From: Thalassospira xianhensis MCCC 1A02616
GTDB taxonomy: Bacteria > Pseudomonadota > Alphaproteobacteria > Rhodospirillales > Thalassospiraceae
Assembly (NCBI RefSeq): GCF_003326475.1
Contig: NZ_JPWA01000006.1
Location: 107,315 to 171,314, forward strand
DNA length: 64,000 bases
Reading direction: 5' to 3'
Both the position numbers and the translations under genes were made by a program. Shown piece by piece: positions 6,873 through 16,236 of this stretch (position 1 is the first letter of the stretch; each line of letters begins with the position of its first letter). The notes under the pieces were generated by a model, which was not told where the DNA came from, did not search any database, and saw only the letters and a list, made by a program, of their open reading frames with translations.

Positions 6873-9308
6873 TCAGTCTTGCAAGGCTTTACGCATGGCA
6901 TTGGCGGTGTCCTCGGCAAGACGGTCAAGTTCGGCAATCTGGTCGTGAATTGCCGTATCAAAGTCGCCGTCATAAAGTTCGAGCCTGCGTGCATTCGCAG
7001 ACAGCTTTTCAGCAGCCAGATTTGCCGCCATTCCCTTGATTGTATGTGCAGCACGGCGAAGCCTTTCGCGATCACCATCTGTGATCGCAGCCATCATCTT
7101 TTCGCGTTCTTCCTGATAGGATGCCGGTAGCAGATCAATCAGGCTTGCCATCTGATCCGCACCCAATGCACTGCTCATTTCATCAAAGCGCATCTTGTCT
7201 ATCAGGTTCATCTTGGTCTCTTTGGCTGAAATGTTTTCGACAACCGGCTTTGGCGCCGGCTGTTCCAAGGTTAAATCAGGTATAGGATTTACGGCCTCGG
7301 CGAGATCAGGAACGCGCGTATCCAAAACAGCGGGACGGGAAACACCGCGGCTTCTGAGGAAGCGCAAAAGCACACCATAAAGCCTGCGTTCTTCAACGGG
7401 TTTGGTCATGACTTCATCCATTCCCGCAGCCAGAAAATCGCGATGCCGGTCGCTGAATGCTTCGGCAGTGACACAAATGATTGGAATGCGCCCCCCCCTG
7501 GTGACACGTTCCAGTTCACGAATATGACGGGTCGCACCCTCTCCGTCTAGAACCGGCATATGGGCATCCATCAGGATCGCGTCATAGGAATTGTTCTGGA
7601 AGGCATGCACCGCCTCCCGACCATTTGGAACAATATCGACGACCAGTCCGTGACGCTGCAACAAGCCGCGGATCACATTGGCATTGATCTCGTTATCCTC
7701 GGCAACAAGAATGCGACGGCCAGAAAGCACACTGTCACCATTACCCTCGGCAATCTGGCTGCCACCTTGCGCATGCAGTTCCGATTCCCGGGCTTCGAAC
7801 GGCAGCCAAAGGTCAAATCGCGTGCCCTGTCCCTCGGCACTATTGACGGTCATAAAACCACCCATCAGCTCCGTCAGACTGCGCGCGATCGAAAGCCCAA
7901 GCCCCGTTCCGCCATATTGACGCATCGTGGAATTATCGGCCTGACTGAAAGGGGAAAATATCTGTTCCTGTCGGTCCCGCGGGATACCGATGCCGGTATC
8001 GATAACCGCGAAATGGTATACTTCCTCGTCCGAAATCAGATGTCGAACACGTTCGGGTACAATTTCCTCGTGCGTGACTTCCAGTCTCACGGATCCCTTA
8101 CGGGTGAATTTGACCGCGTTTGACAACAGGTTCCAAAGGATCTGACGAAACCGGACCTCGTCACCGATAAACATTCGCGTTGCCAAGGCCACATCATCGC
8201 AATGCAGGGAAAGGTTCTTTTCGCGCGCCATATCGGCAATCGCACGAAACAGGTCATAGGTGATATCGGATGGGTGAAACGGTCGTTTTTCCAGTTCGAC
8301 GCGACCAGCCTCGATCTTGCTCATATCAAGGATATCGTTCAAAAGCGCCATTAGCGCCCGCCCCGACGAAAGGATCGCGCTGACCCGTTCCTTTTGCGCA
8401 TCGTCAAGTTGGCTTTGCTGTAACAGTTGCGCCATGCCCAGAACACCATTTAACGGAGTTCTGATTTCGTGACTCATCGTGGCAAGGAATTCGCTTTTGG
8501 CAGAGCTTGCCTGAAACGACTGGCGATAATGGCTGCGCAGTTCCAGCAACATGAAAGCCAGCGCGCAACTGTAACTGATCAGGCGGGACGGAATGATAAA
8601 GCGCGCAACAATATCGGCATTTTCCGGCCCGAAGGCAAAAAACGCCAGATGATTAAAACATCCGATCAGAAGCGCGAAACAAAACAAGGCTTCGGAAAGG
8701 GTAAATCGGTAATGGCACCGGACCAGATACCCTGCGGCACAGGCAAAAATCATTACCATGGTCGGAAACAGGATCAGGGTACTGATATTTTGCAGGGCAC
8801 CGCCGACATCACTTGAAACATCGGGCAAGAGCCAAACCAGAAATGCCAGAACGGCACAGCCTGCCACGATCATTCCCGGTACCAGTCCCCATACCTGATC
8901 ATTACCCGGCCTGTTTTCCTGGCGGTTCGCGATATACCAACTCATAAGCACCAGCGAGAACGAGCCAAGCCGTAAAACAAGGATCAAAAGACCGGTAAAG
9001 GATCCAAGTGCCTGCTCCTGCCCCAGAAGGGCGCGACCATACACAAGATTGGGAATACCCAGAATATCGCTGAAAAGAAGCAGTCCCATCGAGGCTGCGA
9101 CATACAAAATCTGTTTGCGCTTGGTGATGTCAAAAACAATCCAGCCAATGCATATCGACAACAGTGCAATAAACTCGACAACCACCAGAACAGAAATGGT
9201 AATTGCTGAAACCAGATCATCGTCAAGAGACGTGAAAAACAGAAAACCAGGGCTGATGATACAAAACGCAAGAAACGCGATACCGATAAGGCTCAGCATC
9301 TTGGGCAT
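6873..9308 (-). CDS. Membrane hybrid sensor histidine kinase with REC and HPt domains
   Basis: An 811-aa kinase. The first 255 residues form about seven TM helices with little periplasmic sequence, so the sensor may be intramembrane. Next come HisKA with SHEIRTPLNG (phospho-His 280), HATPase_c (N396, DTGIGIP at 437, GGTGLGLSI near 466), a receiver (phospho-Asp 581 in LMDAHMP, Lys near 636) and a C-terminal HPt (AAHTIKGM, His 755). A complete His-Asp-His relay is therefore present in one protein, which needs an external response regulator. The sigma54-type regulator 2 kb away and the receiver in the PP2C fusion are candidates, but no sequence proves the pairing. Confidence 0.92.
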   Translation of the reverse strand: MPKMLSLIGIAFLAFCIISPGFLFFTSLDDDLVSAITISVLVVVEFIALLSICIGWIVFDITKRKQILYVAASMGLLLFSDILGIPNLVYGRALLGQEQALGSFTGLLILVLRLGSFSLVLMSWYIANRQENRPGNDQVWGLVPGMIVAGCAVLAFLVWLLPDVSSDVGGALQNISTLILFPTMVMIFACAAGYLVRCHYRFTLSEALFCFALLIGCFNHLAFFAFGPENADIVARFIIPSRLISYSCALAFMLLELRSHYRQSFQASSAKSEFLATMSHEIRTPLNGVLGMAQLLQQSQLDDAQKERVSAILSSGRALMALLNDILDMSKIEAGRVELEKRPFHPSDITYDLFRAIADMAREKNLSLHCDDVALATRMFIGDEVRFRQILWNLLSNAVKFTRKGSVRLEVTHEEIVPERVRHLISDEEVYHFAVIDTGIGIPRDRQEQIFSPFSQADNSTMRQYGGTGLGLSIARSLTELMGGFMTVNSAEGQGTRFDLWLPFEARESELHAQGGSQIAEGNGDSVLSGRRILVAEDNEINANVIRGLLQRHGLVVDIVPNGREAVHAFQNNSYDAILMDAHMPVLDGEGATRHIRELERVTRGGRIPIICVTAEAFSDRHRDFLAAGMDEVMTKPVEERRLYGVLLRFLRSRGVSRPAVLDTRVPDLAEAVNPIPDLTLEQPAPKPVVENISAKETKMNLIDKMRFDEMSSALGADQMASLIDLLPASYQEEREKMMAAITDGDRERLRRAAHTIKGMAANLAAEKLSANARRLELYDGDFDTAIHDQIAELDRLAEDTANAMRKALQD

Positions 9309-9387
9309 ATTGGCATCGACCCCGGTTCTGGTCTTTTGACCGTTGTTAGTGTGCCATCACGGCAATTGGAACAATATCCCTGCCAAG

Positions 9388-10272
9388 TCACGCCCGACCC
9401 GAAAGTTCGACAATAATGTCGTCGACCCATCGCAGGGTATTGTCATCCATAAATTGCATATGCCGGTATTTTGCAAATTGCTGCACAATCAGTTCAAGCC
9501 GTTCACGAAAGACCGGTGGCTGCTCCAGATCAAGCAAACGATCCGCCATCGGATCGAAAGCAGCATTCTGGAACTCAAGCGACAGACTAATCCTTGGTTC
9601 GCTGGCAAAAGCACTTGCCCGTCCCCCCCAATGATACAAATCCTGTCGCCACCCCATTACAGTCCCCGGCCCGGCTGGCAATGCCCGAACGTCTTGCAAA
9701 GCCACATCTTCCGGTTTAGCAACCGGCTGATGATAACACTTTTCGAATGAACGCGGCAATACGTACATACAGCCGTTATCAGGGTTTGCAATGCCCAATG
9801 GCACCCAAAGCGACAGACTGATCAGCATGTCATCGCCGATTGCACTCTCCCCCTGATAATCGCGATGTGGGGGCCATCCACGCCCGTCCTCCCCGGGATT
9901 GACATGCCAGGCCCAAAAATGCGGAAGCAGCTTAACCCGATCCCCCAGGAAATGGTTCAGCAACGGACGAAGTCGCCTGAACACCTGCCACGCCTCGTCA
10001 TAAAGATAGATCATCGCAGGTGGCAAGCCATTCGCCACCAGGTTTTCGATCCCGGCCCGCAAATCCGTAAGGCTATCAACGGGCAAGAGGTCCCTGATCA
10101 GAAAATACCCATCTTCCCAGAACCGCTCCGAATGGACCGCACCGTCAAACCCGCCTTGATCGGCCCCGATTGGTGGCACGTCCCCGATCCGGGTATCATC
10201 GCCGGAAATTGTCAATTGCGGATTGATCGAAAGCCAGCCTGCGCGTTGGCAGGCTTGAAATGCGGTTATCAT
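9388..10272 (-). CDS. Phytanoyl-CoA dioxygenase (PhyH) family protein
   Basis: A 294-aa Fe(II)/2-oxoglutarate-dependent oxygenase. The HxD of the facial triad is in WPPHRDYQGE (His 136, Asp 138), the distal His in DLYHWGG (His 214), and an Arg about 13 residues later (EPRISLSLEF) can bind 2-oxoglutarate. The DGYFLIRDLLP segment near residue 54 is typical of PhyH proteins. The substrate is unknown; the family includes fatty acyl-CoA, ectoine and secondary-metabolite hydroxylases. I prefer the ATG at 10272; a TTG at 10329 would add 19 basic residues and overlap a hairpin. It is transcribed away from the cobC-like gene. Confidence 0.82.
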   Translation of the reverse strand: MITAFQACQRAGWLSINPQLTISGDDTRIGDVPPIGADQGGFDGAVHSERFWEDGYFLIRDLLPVDSLTDLRAGIENLVANGLPPAMIYLYDEAWQVFRRLRPLLNHFLGDRVKLLPHFWAWHVNPGEDGRGWPPHRDYQGESAIGDDMLISLSLWVPLGIANPDNGCMYVLPRSFEKCYHQPVAKPEDVALQDVRALPAGPGTVMGWRQDLYHWGGRASAFASEPRISLSLEFQNAAFDPMADRLLDLEQPPVFRERLELIVQQFAKYRHMQFMDDNTLRWVDDIIVELSGRA

Positions 10273-10322
10273 GGCGGAAATCCAAAGCAGGTTTTCGCGG
10301 ACGATACGAAGTCGCCTGCCCC

Positions 10323-10343
10323 CGCGCAAGTCCGACTTGCGCG
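10323..10343. promoter_or_regulatory. Perfect 8-bp inverted repeat in divergent region
   Basis: CGCGCAAG tccga CTTGCGCG lies between the PhyH-family gene and cobC. No T-run follows on either strand, so it is more likely an operator or leader hairpin than a terminator. Confidence 0.45.
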
Positions 10344-10419
10344 CGAACCTGTCACGCGTTACGCAGATAGCATTCTATTTTATTGTTCTGCATCGCCATT
10401 TCCGGCCAAAGGCACATAA

Positions 10420-11481
10420 ATGACCCTGCAATCCCCATCACATGGTGGCGCCATCGACAAGGCAGCCGAGAAATATGGTATTGCACCGCAGGAATGGCTT
10501 GATCTGTCAACAGGTATCAATGCCACCTCGTGGCCAATATCGTCTTTTGATCCCATCCACTGGCAACGCCTGCCACTGGCAAGCGAATTGATTGCATTAA
10601 AGCAGGCCGCCGCCGACTATTACGGCATTTCAGATATCAACCATATTGTTTGCGCCCCCGGAACACAGGCGTTGATCCAGACCATTCCCTTCTGGTTTGC
10701 AGATCAGGGCAAACGCGCAACAGCCCATATCATTGGCCCGACATATGACGAACATGCCTTGGGCTGGAGACGCGCCGGGCTCAAGACGGAAACCGTCATG
10801 ACAACACCGGAAAACCGCAAGACCGCAATTGCAGATATTCTGGGATCACCGGGCGGCAGAGATGACATTGTCATTCTGGTTAATCCGAACAATCCCGACG
10901 GCGGCCTGATTGACCAAGTCACGCTGACCGAACTCGCCCGAATGGCGACAGAAAACGGCAAATGGCTTCTGATTGACGAGGCCTTTATGGATTGCAGTCC
11001 GGAACACAGCATCTGTCCAAAGTGCCATGAACTCGACCACCTGATTGTTTTGCGTTCGTTTGGCAAGTTTTTCGGTCTTGCAGGTCTGCGACTGGGATGT
11101 GCCGTCATGCGTCCCGGTCTGGCAGCGGATTTGACTGACCGGATAGGCCCATGGGCAATCGCGGGCCCCGCACTTGCCATCGCATGCACAGCATTTGGCG
11201 ACCGGGCATGGCAATCCGGTATGCGCAATCAGCTGTGTGACGATGCAAAACGCCTTGATGCCCTGATTGACGCACATTCAGATCTGGCTTTGGTTGGTGG
11301 AACGTCACTATTCCGGCTTTATCACGGCAAAAACGCCACAGGTCTTGCCAACCATCTGGGAACACAGGGTATTCTGGTACGATTATTTGATGATGATGCG
11401 GGCCGCATCCGTTTTGGCCTGCCCGGTCCGGAAAAGGATTGGCAACGATTGGAACGGGCTCTCGCAGTTTTCAGAAACTAG
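10420..11481 (+). CDS. cobC: Threonine-phosphate decarboxylase-like PLP enzyme (CobC/CobD)
   Basis: A 353-aa fold-type I PLP enzyme of the aminotransferase I/II superfamily. The N terminus (SHGGAIDKAAEKYGI then WLDLSTGINATSWP) is characteristic of CobC/CobD, which makes (R)-1-amino-2-propanol phosphate for the lower-ligand linker of cobalamin. PLP contacts are visible as NPNNPDG (155-161), the Asp of LLIDEAFMD (186) and the Schiff-base Lys of RSFGKFFGLAGLRLG (216). No other cobalamin gene lies in the window and no B12 riboswitch is recognisable upstream, so the gene is isolated here. A related histidinol-phosphate-aminotransferase-like role is less likely given the N terminus. Confidence 0.85.
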   Translation: MTLQSPSHGGAIDKAAEKYGIAPQEWLDLSTGINATSWPISSFDPIHWQRLPLASELIALKQAAADYYGISDINHIVCAPGTQALIQTIPFWFADQGKRATAHIIGPTYDEHALGWRRAGLKTETVMTTPENRKTAIADILGSPGGRDDIVILVNPNNPDGGLIDQVTLTELARMATENGKWLLIDEAFMDCSPEHSICPKCHELDHLIVLRSFGKFFGLAGLRLGCAVMRPGLAADLTDRIGPWAIAGPALAIACTAFGDRAWQSGMRNQLCDDAKRLDALIDAHSDLALVGGTSLFRLYHGKNATGLANHLGTQGILVRLFDDDAGRIRFGLPGPEKDWQRLERALAVFRN

Positions 11482-11486
11482 ACGGC

Positions 11487-13121
11487 CTATTTCGCCTCGT
11501 TTTCTTCCCAGGCCTGCTTTTTGCGATAAATGGTCGACGGGCTGACGCCAAGCGCATCCGCTGCACGCGGGATTGATCCGCCGCATCGCGCAATCGCTTC
11601 TTCTATCGCCTGCTTTTCCACCAGCCAAAGCGGTTTGATTCCGGCATAACGGCTATCCATCGGCAACCCGGCGGGCATCGATGCCATCGCGAACCGGCCA
11701 TCCGCGCCAATCATGGCCGGAGCCGTATCCATATGATGCGCTTCTGTATCATCGCGCAGGTTGCGCGCACCGGCCAAGAAGGCCAACGCGTCCGGATCAC
11801 CTTCCCAAAATCGACCGGCGTCCTCCAATCCGTTTGACACAACCGGATGGGGCGGCGGTGCTTCGATGGATCCCGACCCAAAACGTTCTTCGTCAGTGCC
11901 GCTGTTAACCGGGCGGGGCACCATCGACATGGTGACTTCGGTGCCATTATTCAGCACCACAATGTTGCGGATGATGTTCTGAAGCTGACGGATGTTACCC
12001 GGCCAAGCATAACGCGCAAACAGGGCGGCCACGTCCGGGCTGAACCGTTGAAAATCACGCCCTTCTTCACGGGTGAAGCGTTGCAGATAGAAATTGGCGA
12101 TCTGCAGGATATCATCATCGCGATCACGTAATGGCGGCATGTGAAGCGGAATCACATGAAGACGATAATACAAATCTTCGCGGAAACGTCCGGCACGTAC
12201 TTCTTCAAGCGGATCGCGGTTTGTTGCACACACAAACCTTACATCAACGCTTTCAATCGAACTGCCACCGACTTTCTGGAATGTCCCGGTCTGGATGAAG
12301 CGCAGAAGCTTGGTCTGCAGATCAAGATCCATTTCGCAAATTTCATCAAGAAACAGCGTTCCGCCAGCGGCCCTATGGGCAGCCCCTTCGCGATCAATCA
12401 CGGCACCGGTAAACGCGCCTTTGACATGACCGAAAATCTCGCTTTCCATCAAATCCTTGGGGATCGCGCCGCAGTTCAGCGGAATGAACGGTTCGTTGAC
12501 GCGCTCGGACCGACGATGAATTGCTTCGGCGGCAAGTTCCTTGCCGGTGCCTGACTCTCCGGTAATGAAAACCGTTGCCCGGCTGGGGGCAGCGTTTTCA
12601 ATGATGCGATAAATATCATGCATCGTGTCCGATCCGCCAATGATGTCAAAATACATCTCGTCGGTGATATTTTCGCCGTCCGTTTTTTTTCCGGCATCAT
12701 TGGTCGCTGTCCGGCCTTCAAGCGCATCACTGACCGTGACACGAAGTTTGTCGGCAGTGAAAGGCTTCAGAAGAAAGTCCCACGCCCCGTCGCGCATCGC
12801 CTCGACTGCGATATTGACCGAACCGTGTGCTGTGATCACAACCACCTTGCATTCCGGTGCGGCCTGATGGGCAGCACGCAGAACTTCCCGACCATCCATA
12901 TCGGGCAGAATCAGGTCAAGGACCAGAACGTCTGGTGGATCACTGCGCAGCCTTTTGATTGCATCGCGACCGTTGACGACATGCTCGACCTTGCGACCAT
13001 CCGCACGCAAATAGTCCTGATACACCCGCGCGAGCGACAAGGTGTCTTCAACAACAACAATGCGTGCCTGATCTGGCATTTTGTGGTTCGCATCCCGATC
13101 TAACCATCTATCGGCAACCAT
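11487..13121 (-). CDS. Sigma54-dependent response regulator (NtrC/LuxO class)
   Basis: A 544-aa bacterial enhancer-binding protein. The receiver (about 19-135) has the phospho-Asp 69 in VLVLDLILPDMDG and a Lys in LLKPF. The AAA+ domain has Walker A GESGTGKE (188-195), GAFTGA (235-240), which contacts sigma54, and Walker B TLFLDE. A linker of about 90 low-complexity residues leads to a Fis-type helix-turn-helix (AIARCGGSIPRAADALGVSP then STIYRKKQAW). It should activate sigma54 promoters when phosphorylated. An in-frame ATG at 13079 may be the true start, since the receiver begins just after it. The 3' end nearly abuts cobC on the other strand. No -24/-12 promoter was found nearby. Confidence 0.92.
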   Translation of the reverse strand: MVADRWLDRDANHKMPDQARIVVVEDTLSLARVYQDYLRADGRKVEHVVNGRDAIKRLRSDPPDVLVLDLILPDMDGREVLRAAHQAAPECKVVVITAHGSVNIAVEAMRDGAWDFLLKPFTADKLRVTVSDALEGRTATNDAGKKTDGENITDEMYFDIIGGSDTMHDIYRIIENAAPSRATVFITGESGTGKELAAEAIHRRSERVNEPFIPLNCGAIPKDLMESEIFGHVKGAFTGAVIDREGAAHRAAGGTLFLDEICEMDLDLQTKLLRFIQTGTFQKVGGSSIESVDVRFVCATNRDPLEEVRAGRFREDLYYRLHVIPLHMPPLRDRDDDILQIANFYLQRFTREEGRDFQRFSPDVAALFARYAWPGNIRQLQNIIRNIVVLNNGTEVTMSMVPRPVNSGTDEERFGSGSIEAPPPHPVVSNGLEDAGRFWEGDPDALAFLAGARNLRDDTEAHHMDTAPAMIGADGRFAMASMPAGLPMDSRYAGIKPLWLVEKQAIEEAIARCGGSIPRAADALGVSPSTIYRKKQAWEENEAK

Positions 13122-13249
13122 ACCGATAGTGACATTACATGCACAACTGCTAACCTGTAGTCAGCTGATTCGTTATCCCATACAAATCAGCTTTTGGTTA
13201 AAAAAGGCATAGTTTCAGTAACATTGCTCGCATCCGGGAGTATCACGGC

Positions 13250-13555
13250 TTGAATTACACCACCGAAAAATCCGGCAACACGATCAAGGTCGAACTGAAT
13301 GGCCGATTTACATTTGGGGACCATTCCAGTTTTCGCAAACTGATCGAAGAAATCCGCAGTCAGGAAGCCGAAACACAAATCCTTGACCTTTCGGGCGTCG
13401 AGTTCATCGACTCAGCCGGGCTTGGCATGTTGCTGCTTGCCCGTGACGAAGGTGAAAAGTCGCGTGCGACGGTCGTTCTCAAAGGCGCGCAGGGACAGGT
13501 CAAACGCATGCTCGAAGTTGCCCGCTTCGACACCCTGTTCAAGCTGGAAGACTGA
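13250..13555 (+). CDS. STAS-domain anti-sigma factor antagonist
   Basis: A 101-aa single STAS domain, like SpoIIAA and RsbV. The phosphorylatable Ser lies in the conserved ILDLSGVEFIDSAGLGML segment (Ser 55), so the protein can be toggled by an RsbW-type kinase and a PP2C phosphatase. Both activities appear to be encoded in the next gene, which starts 3 nt after this stop. The start codon is TTG at 13250, supported by CGGGAG about nine bases upstream. It probably acts as the switch protein of a partner-switching module. Its downstream partner is not identifiable here, because no sigma factor gene is adjacent. Confidence 0.9.
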   Translation: MNYTTEKSGNTIKVELNGRFTFGDHSSFRKLIEEIRSQEAETQILDLSGVEFIDSAGLGMLLLARDEGEKSRATVVLKGAQGQVKRMLEVARFDTLFKLED

Positions 13556-13558
13556 TAC

Positions 13559-15622
13559 ATGCCTGCAACCGGCGAGGCCCATCCACGCCCCCTTGTTGCT
13601 GTTGCCGAACCGCTTGACCAAACCCGTGCGGCGCAGGTTCTTTGCGGGCGGCACATTTTTGGTGATGGCGCAGGCGCGCATGCGGAACTTTTCTTTGGCC
13701 GAAGCCCCGAAGATTTTGAACACCGCAACCGGTATCAGTTATGCCTGATACCGTCCGAAACCGGTCGAGAATGGCTTGGCGCGCTGGTGCGCCTGAACTG
13801 CAATTATTTTGTCGAATGCTATGACGGGTTTGATCTGGGTGATCTGGGGCCGTTACGAACCGCCAAGCGGGGTGCGAACTGGGATCTTTTGGTCTGTATG
13901 TCGACGCAAAGTGCCTATCAACTGCCGATGGCACGCAAATTCGTGACAGCCCTTCGCCATCGCGGCATCATTCACGATACCATCGCGCCGACGGTCGAAA
14001 TGGCCGTGCAGGAAGCGTTTGCAAATTCGATGATCCACGGCAATCTGGAAATGAATACGACCGGCCATCTGTCGATGGACCGCTTCAACGAACTGGGCGA
14101 GGAAACGGCGCGCCGCTTGGCATCCCCGATCCATGGTGGCCGCGCGATCATGCTGACGGCGAAAAAGCGGCGCAATGGCAATGTCGAAATTTCGATACAT
14201 GATCAGGGCAGCGGCTTTGTCCCGCCCGATGAGACCCCGGTTCCAAAATTACCCGGTGCGGAATCCACCTTTGGCCGTGGTCTGCCATTGATCCGAAGCC
14301 TTTGCCACGATGTCACCTTTGATCGTGGCGGGCGGACAATCCGGCTGACTTTTGCCCCCGATGCATCGGCAGCCCTGCCGCTCAATACCAATTTTGTCGC
14401 AGGTCTGGAGGCCGCCGAACAGGCCGCCGGTCAAGGTGATCTTCGGAACCCGCGTGATGCGACGATCCTGATCGCCGATGACACCATGATATCGCGTGAA
14501 ATCATCGCGTCCTATTTGCGCTCGGACGGGTTTACAAATCTGGTTTTCGCAAAGGACGGCGAAGACGCGCTGGAACAGGCACACAGACACAATCCCGACC
14601 TGATCATCCTTGATATCATCATGCCCAAAATGGATGGCTACGAAGTATGCAAGGCATTACGTGCCAATCCGCTATTTGCCGAAATCCCGATCATCGCACA
14701 GACCGCGCTTGAAGAAAACGAAGGCCGGACCCGGATTTTCGAAGATGGTGCAACCGACCTTATTCTTAAACCGCTCAACAAGGCGGAAATGATCGCACGC
14801 ACGCGCATCCATCTTGAAAATCGCCTGCTTGTCAAACAGCTGCAGGCCTATCAGGAACGAACCCAGTCCGAACTGGAAATGGCCCGCGACATGCAGGAAA
14901 TGCTGATTCCCAAGGCGGAACAGTATCGTGGTATCGGTCTTGATTATGGCATGACCATCAGCGCCAGCTTCCAGATGTCATCCGAACTTGGCGGTGATAT
15001 GTGGGGACTGGCCCCGATTGATGACGACAGACTTGGTGTTTACATCGTTGACTTCGCTGGTCACGGCCTTGGTGCAGCGCTGAATACGTTTCGCCTTCAT
15101 TCCCTGATCTGGTCAGATGACAGGCATGACGATGATCCGGGCGCGTATCTGGAATCCCTCAACCGCCACCTCAAGGGGCTGCTGCCGGTTGGGCAATATG
15201 CGACCATGCTTTATGGCATTATAAACCGTACTGCCGAAACATTCCGCTATGCCAGTGCGGCTTGTACGTCACCGGTTCTTGGCAATGTCAAAACCGGCTC
15301 GACCACGTTTCTTGATGGCTCTGGCGTTCCGCTTGGCGTTATTCGCGATGCCAGATATGAAACGCGTGAAACCGCCTTTGGTATTGATAACTTCCTGCTG
15401 CTATACAGCGATGCCCTGATTGAAACCGTGCTTGATGACGGTGCGCTGCTTGAAGGTGAACGCCTGCTGCATCTGGTGCAGGATATTATCTCGGAAACCG
15501 GCGGCATGCCGGATCTGGCATCCCACCTTGCCGATCAGTTCATGGACCGCGCACCGGTCAAACTGCATGACGACTTTACCGTGGTGTCATTGCAACCCAA
15601 CCGGCAAAACAGTTCGGTCTGA
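13559..15622 (+). CDS. RsbW-like kinase / receiver / PP2C phosphatase fusion
   Basis: A 687-aa cytosolic fusion. Residues about 130-265 form a GHKL anti-sigma-type kinase (VQEAFANSMIHGN with the N-box at 152-161, DQGSGFVPP at 215, GRGLPLIRSL at 239). Residues 302-420 are a receiver with phospho-Asp 352 in LIILDIIMPKMDGYE. A coiled-coil linker (422-450) leads to a SpoIIE/RsbU-type PP2C domain with GGDMWG at 478 and DFAGHGLGAAL at 498. Opposing kinase and phosphatase activities for a STAS protein thus sit in one chain with a phospho-input domain between them. The STAS gene immediately upstream is the obvious substrate. The region before residue 130 is unassigned. Confidence 0.9.
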   Translation: MPATGEAHPRPLVAVAEPLDQTRAAQVLCGRHIFGDGAGAHAELFFGRSPEDFEHRNRYQLCLIPSETGREWLGALVRLNCNYFVECYDGFDLGDLGPLRTAKRGANWDLLVCMSTQSAYQLPMARKFVTALRHRGIIHDTIAPTVEMAVQEAFANSMIHGNLEMNTTGHLSMDRFNELGEETARRLASPIHGGRAIMLTAKKRRNGNVEISIHDQGSGFVPPDETPVPKLPGAESTFGRGLPLIRSLCHDVTFDRGGRTIRLTFAPDASAALPLNTNFVAGLEAAEQAAGQGDLRNPRDATILIADDTMISREIIASYLRSDGFTNLVFAKDGEDALEQAHRHNPDLIILDIIMPKMDGYEVCKALRANPLFAEIPIIAQTALEENEGRTRIFEDGATDLILKPLNKAEMIARTRIHLENRLLVKQLQAYQERTQSELEMARDMQEMLIPKAEQYRGIGLDYGMTISASFQMSSELGGDMWGLAPIDDDRLGVYIVDFAGHGLGAALNTFRLHSLIWSDDRHDDDPGAYLESLNRHLKGLLPVGQYATMLYGIINRTAETFRYASAACTSPVLGNVKTGSTTFLDGSGVPLGVIRDARYETRETAFGIDNFLLLYSDALIETVLDDGALLEGERLLHLVQDIISETGGMPDLASHLADQFMDRAPVKLHDDFTVVSLQPNRQNSSV

Positions 15623-15642
15623 GGACAAAACACGGAAAATCG

Positions 15643-16236
15643 TTAATTCAGGAACCACGGCTGTGGCGGGGAAAGTTCCTGTGCAGGCATATAATCCTGC
15701 AAATCCCAGACGCGCGCAGTATCAACGGACACCTTCCAGGTCGCAGATTTGTCTTCCTGGATACGGTTGGTGATTACCGAGCGGATTAACGCAGCCAGTC
15801 CCTTTCGGGCACCGGCATGGTCCGGATCAGCTGACAATACCGCCCCCAGTTGATTGAAGGCGCGCATCTTGTCGCGGCATCCGACAAGATCGGCGGCGAC
15901 AACACGCAATTCACGGGCATCCGGCCGCAGGCTGATTGCGATTTCAAGATGTTCGAGCGCAGTTTCACGCGCCCCGTTCTGCAAATAGGTCCGGGTCAGT
16001 CCCAGATGGGTTGCCGGATCAAGGTCATCCAGCAAGAGGGCCCGTCCAAACGCATCAAGTGCAAGACTGCCAAGCCCCATATCCAGCAGAACATGCCCCA
16101 TTACCCGCAATCTGGCGGGTTGATCAGGCAGGGTATCAATCAGATTGCGAAGACGGGTGCGAATTTCAGGCGCGAGATCGATGCCGTCACTTATCGCCGC
16201 TGCCAATCCGGCTGAAATATGCGTCTGGCCTGACAT
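15643..16236 (-). CDS. TPR-repeat protein
   Basis: A 197-aa protein built mainly of tetratricopeptide-like helices. The repeat core is LRVMGHVLLDMGLGSLALDA then FGRALLLDDLDPATHLGLTR and YLQNGARETALEHLEIAISL, with the typical G-A-Y/F-P spacing. No signal peptide or enzyme motif is visible. The C-terminal 40 residues (KVSVDTARVWDLQDYMPAQE) are not TPR and may be a specific docking segment. I chose the ATG at 16236; a TTG at 16299 would add 21 residues. It converges with the PP2C fusion gene, 20 nt apart, so it is not in that operon. A scaffolding role is plausible but unproven. Confidence 0.7.
   Translation of the reverse strand: MSGQTHISAGLAAAISDGIDLAPEIRTRLRNLIDTLPDQPARLRVMGHVLLDMGLGSLALDAFGRALLLDDLDPATHLGLTRTYLQNGARETALEHLEIAISLRPDARELRVVAADLVGCRDKMRAFNQLGAVLSADPDHAGARKGLAALIRSVITNRIQEDKSATWKVSVDTARVWDLQDYMPAQELSPPQPWFLN

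Noticed and set aside
10273..10419. A cobalamin riboswitch before the cobC-like gene
   Set aside because: No B12-box (GCCACTG-like) sequence or long structured leader; the gap is only 147 bp and contains just a short hairpin.
13122..13249. A sigma54 (-24/-12) promoter or Qrr-like small RNA beside the LuxO-class regulator
   Set aside because: I searched by eye for TGGCAC-N5-TTGC here and in neighbouring gaps and found no convincing match and no conserved small-RNA features.
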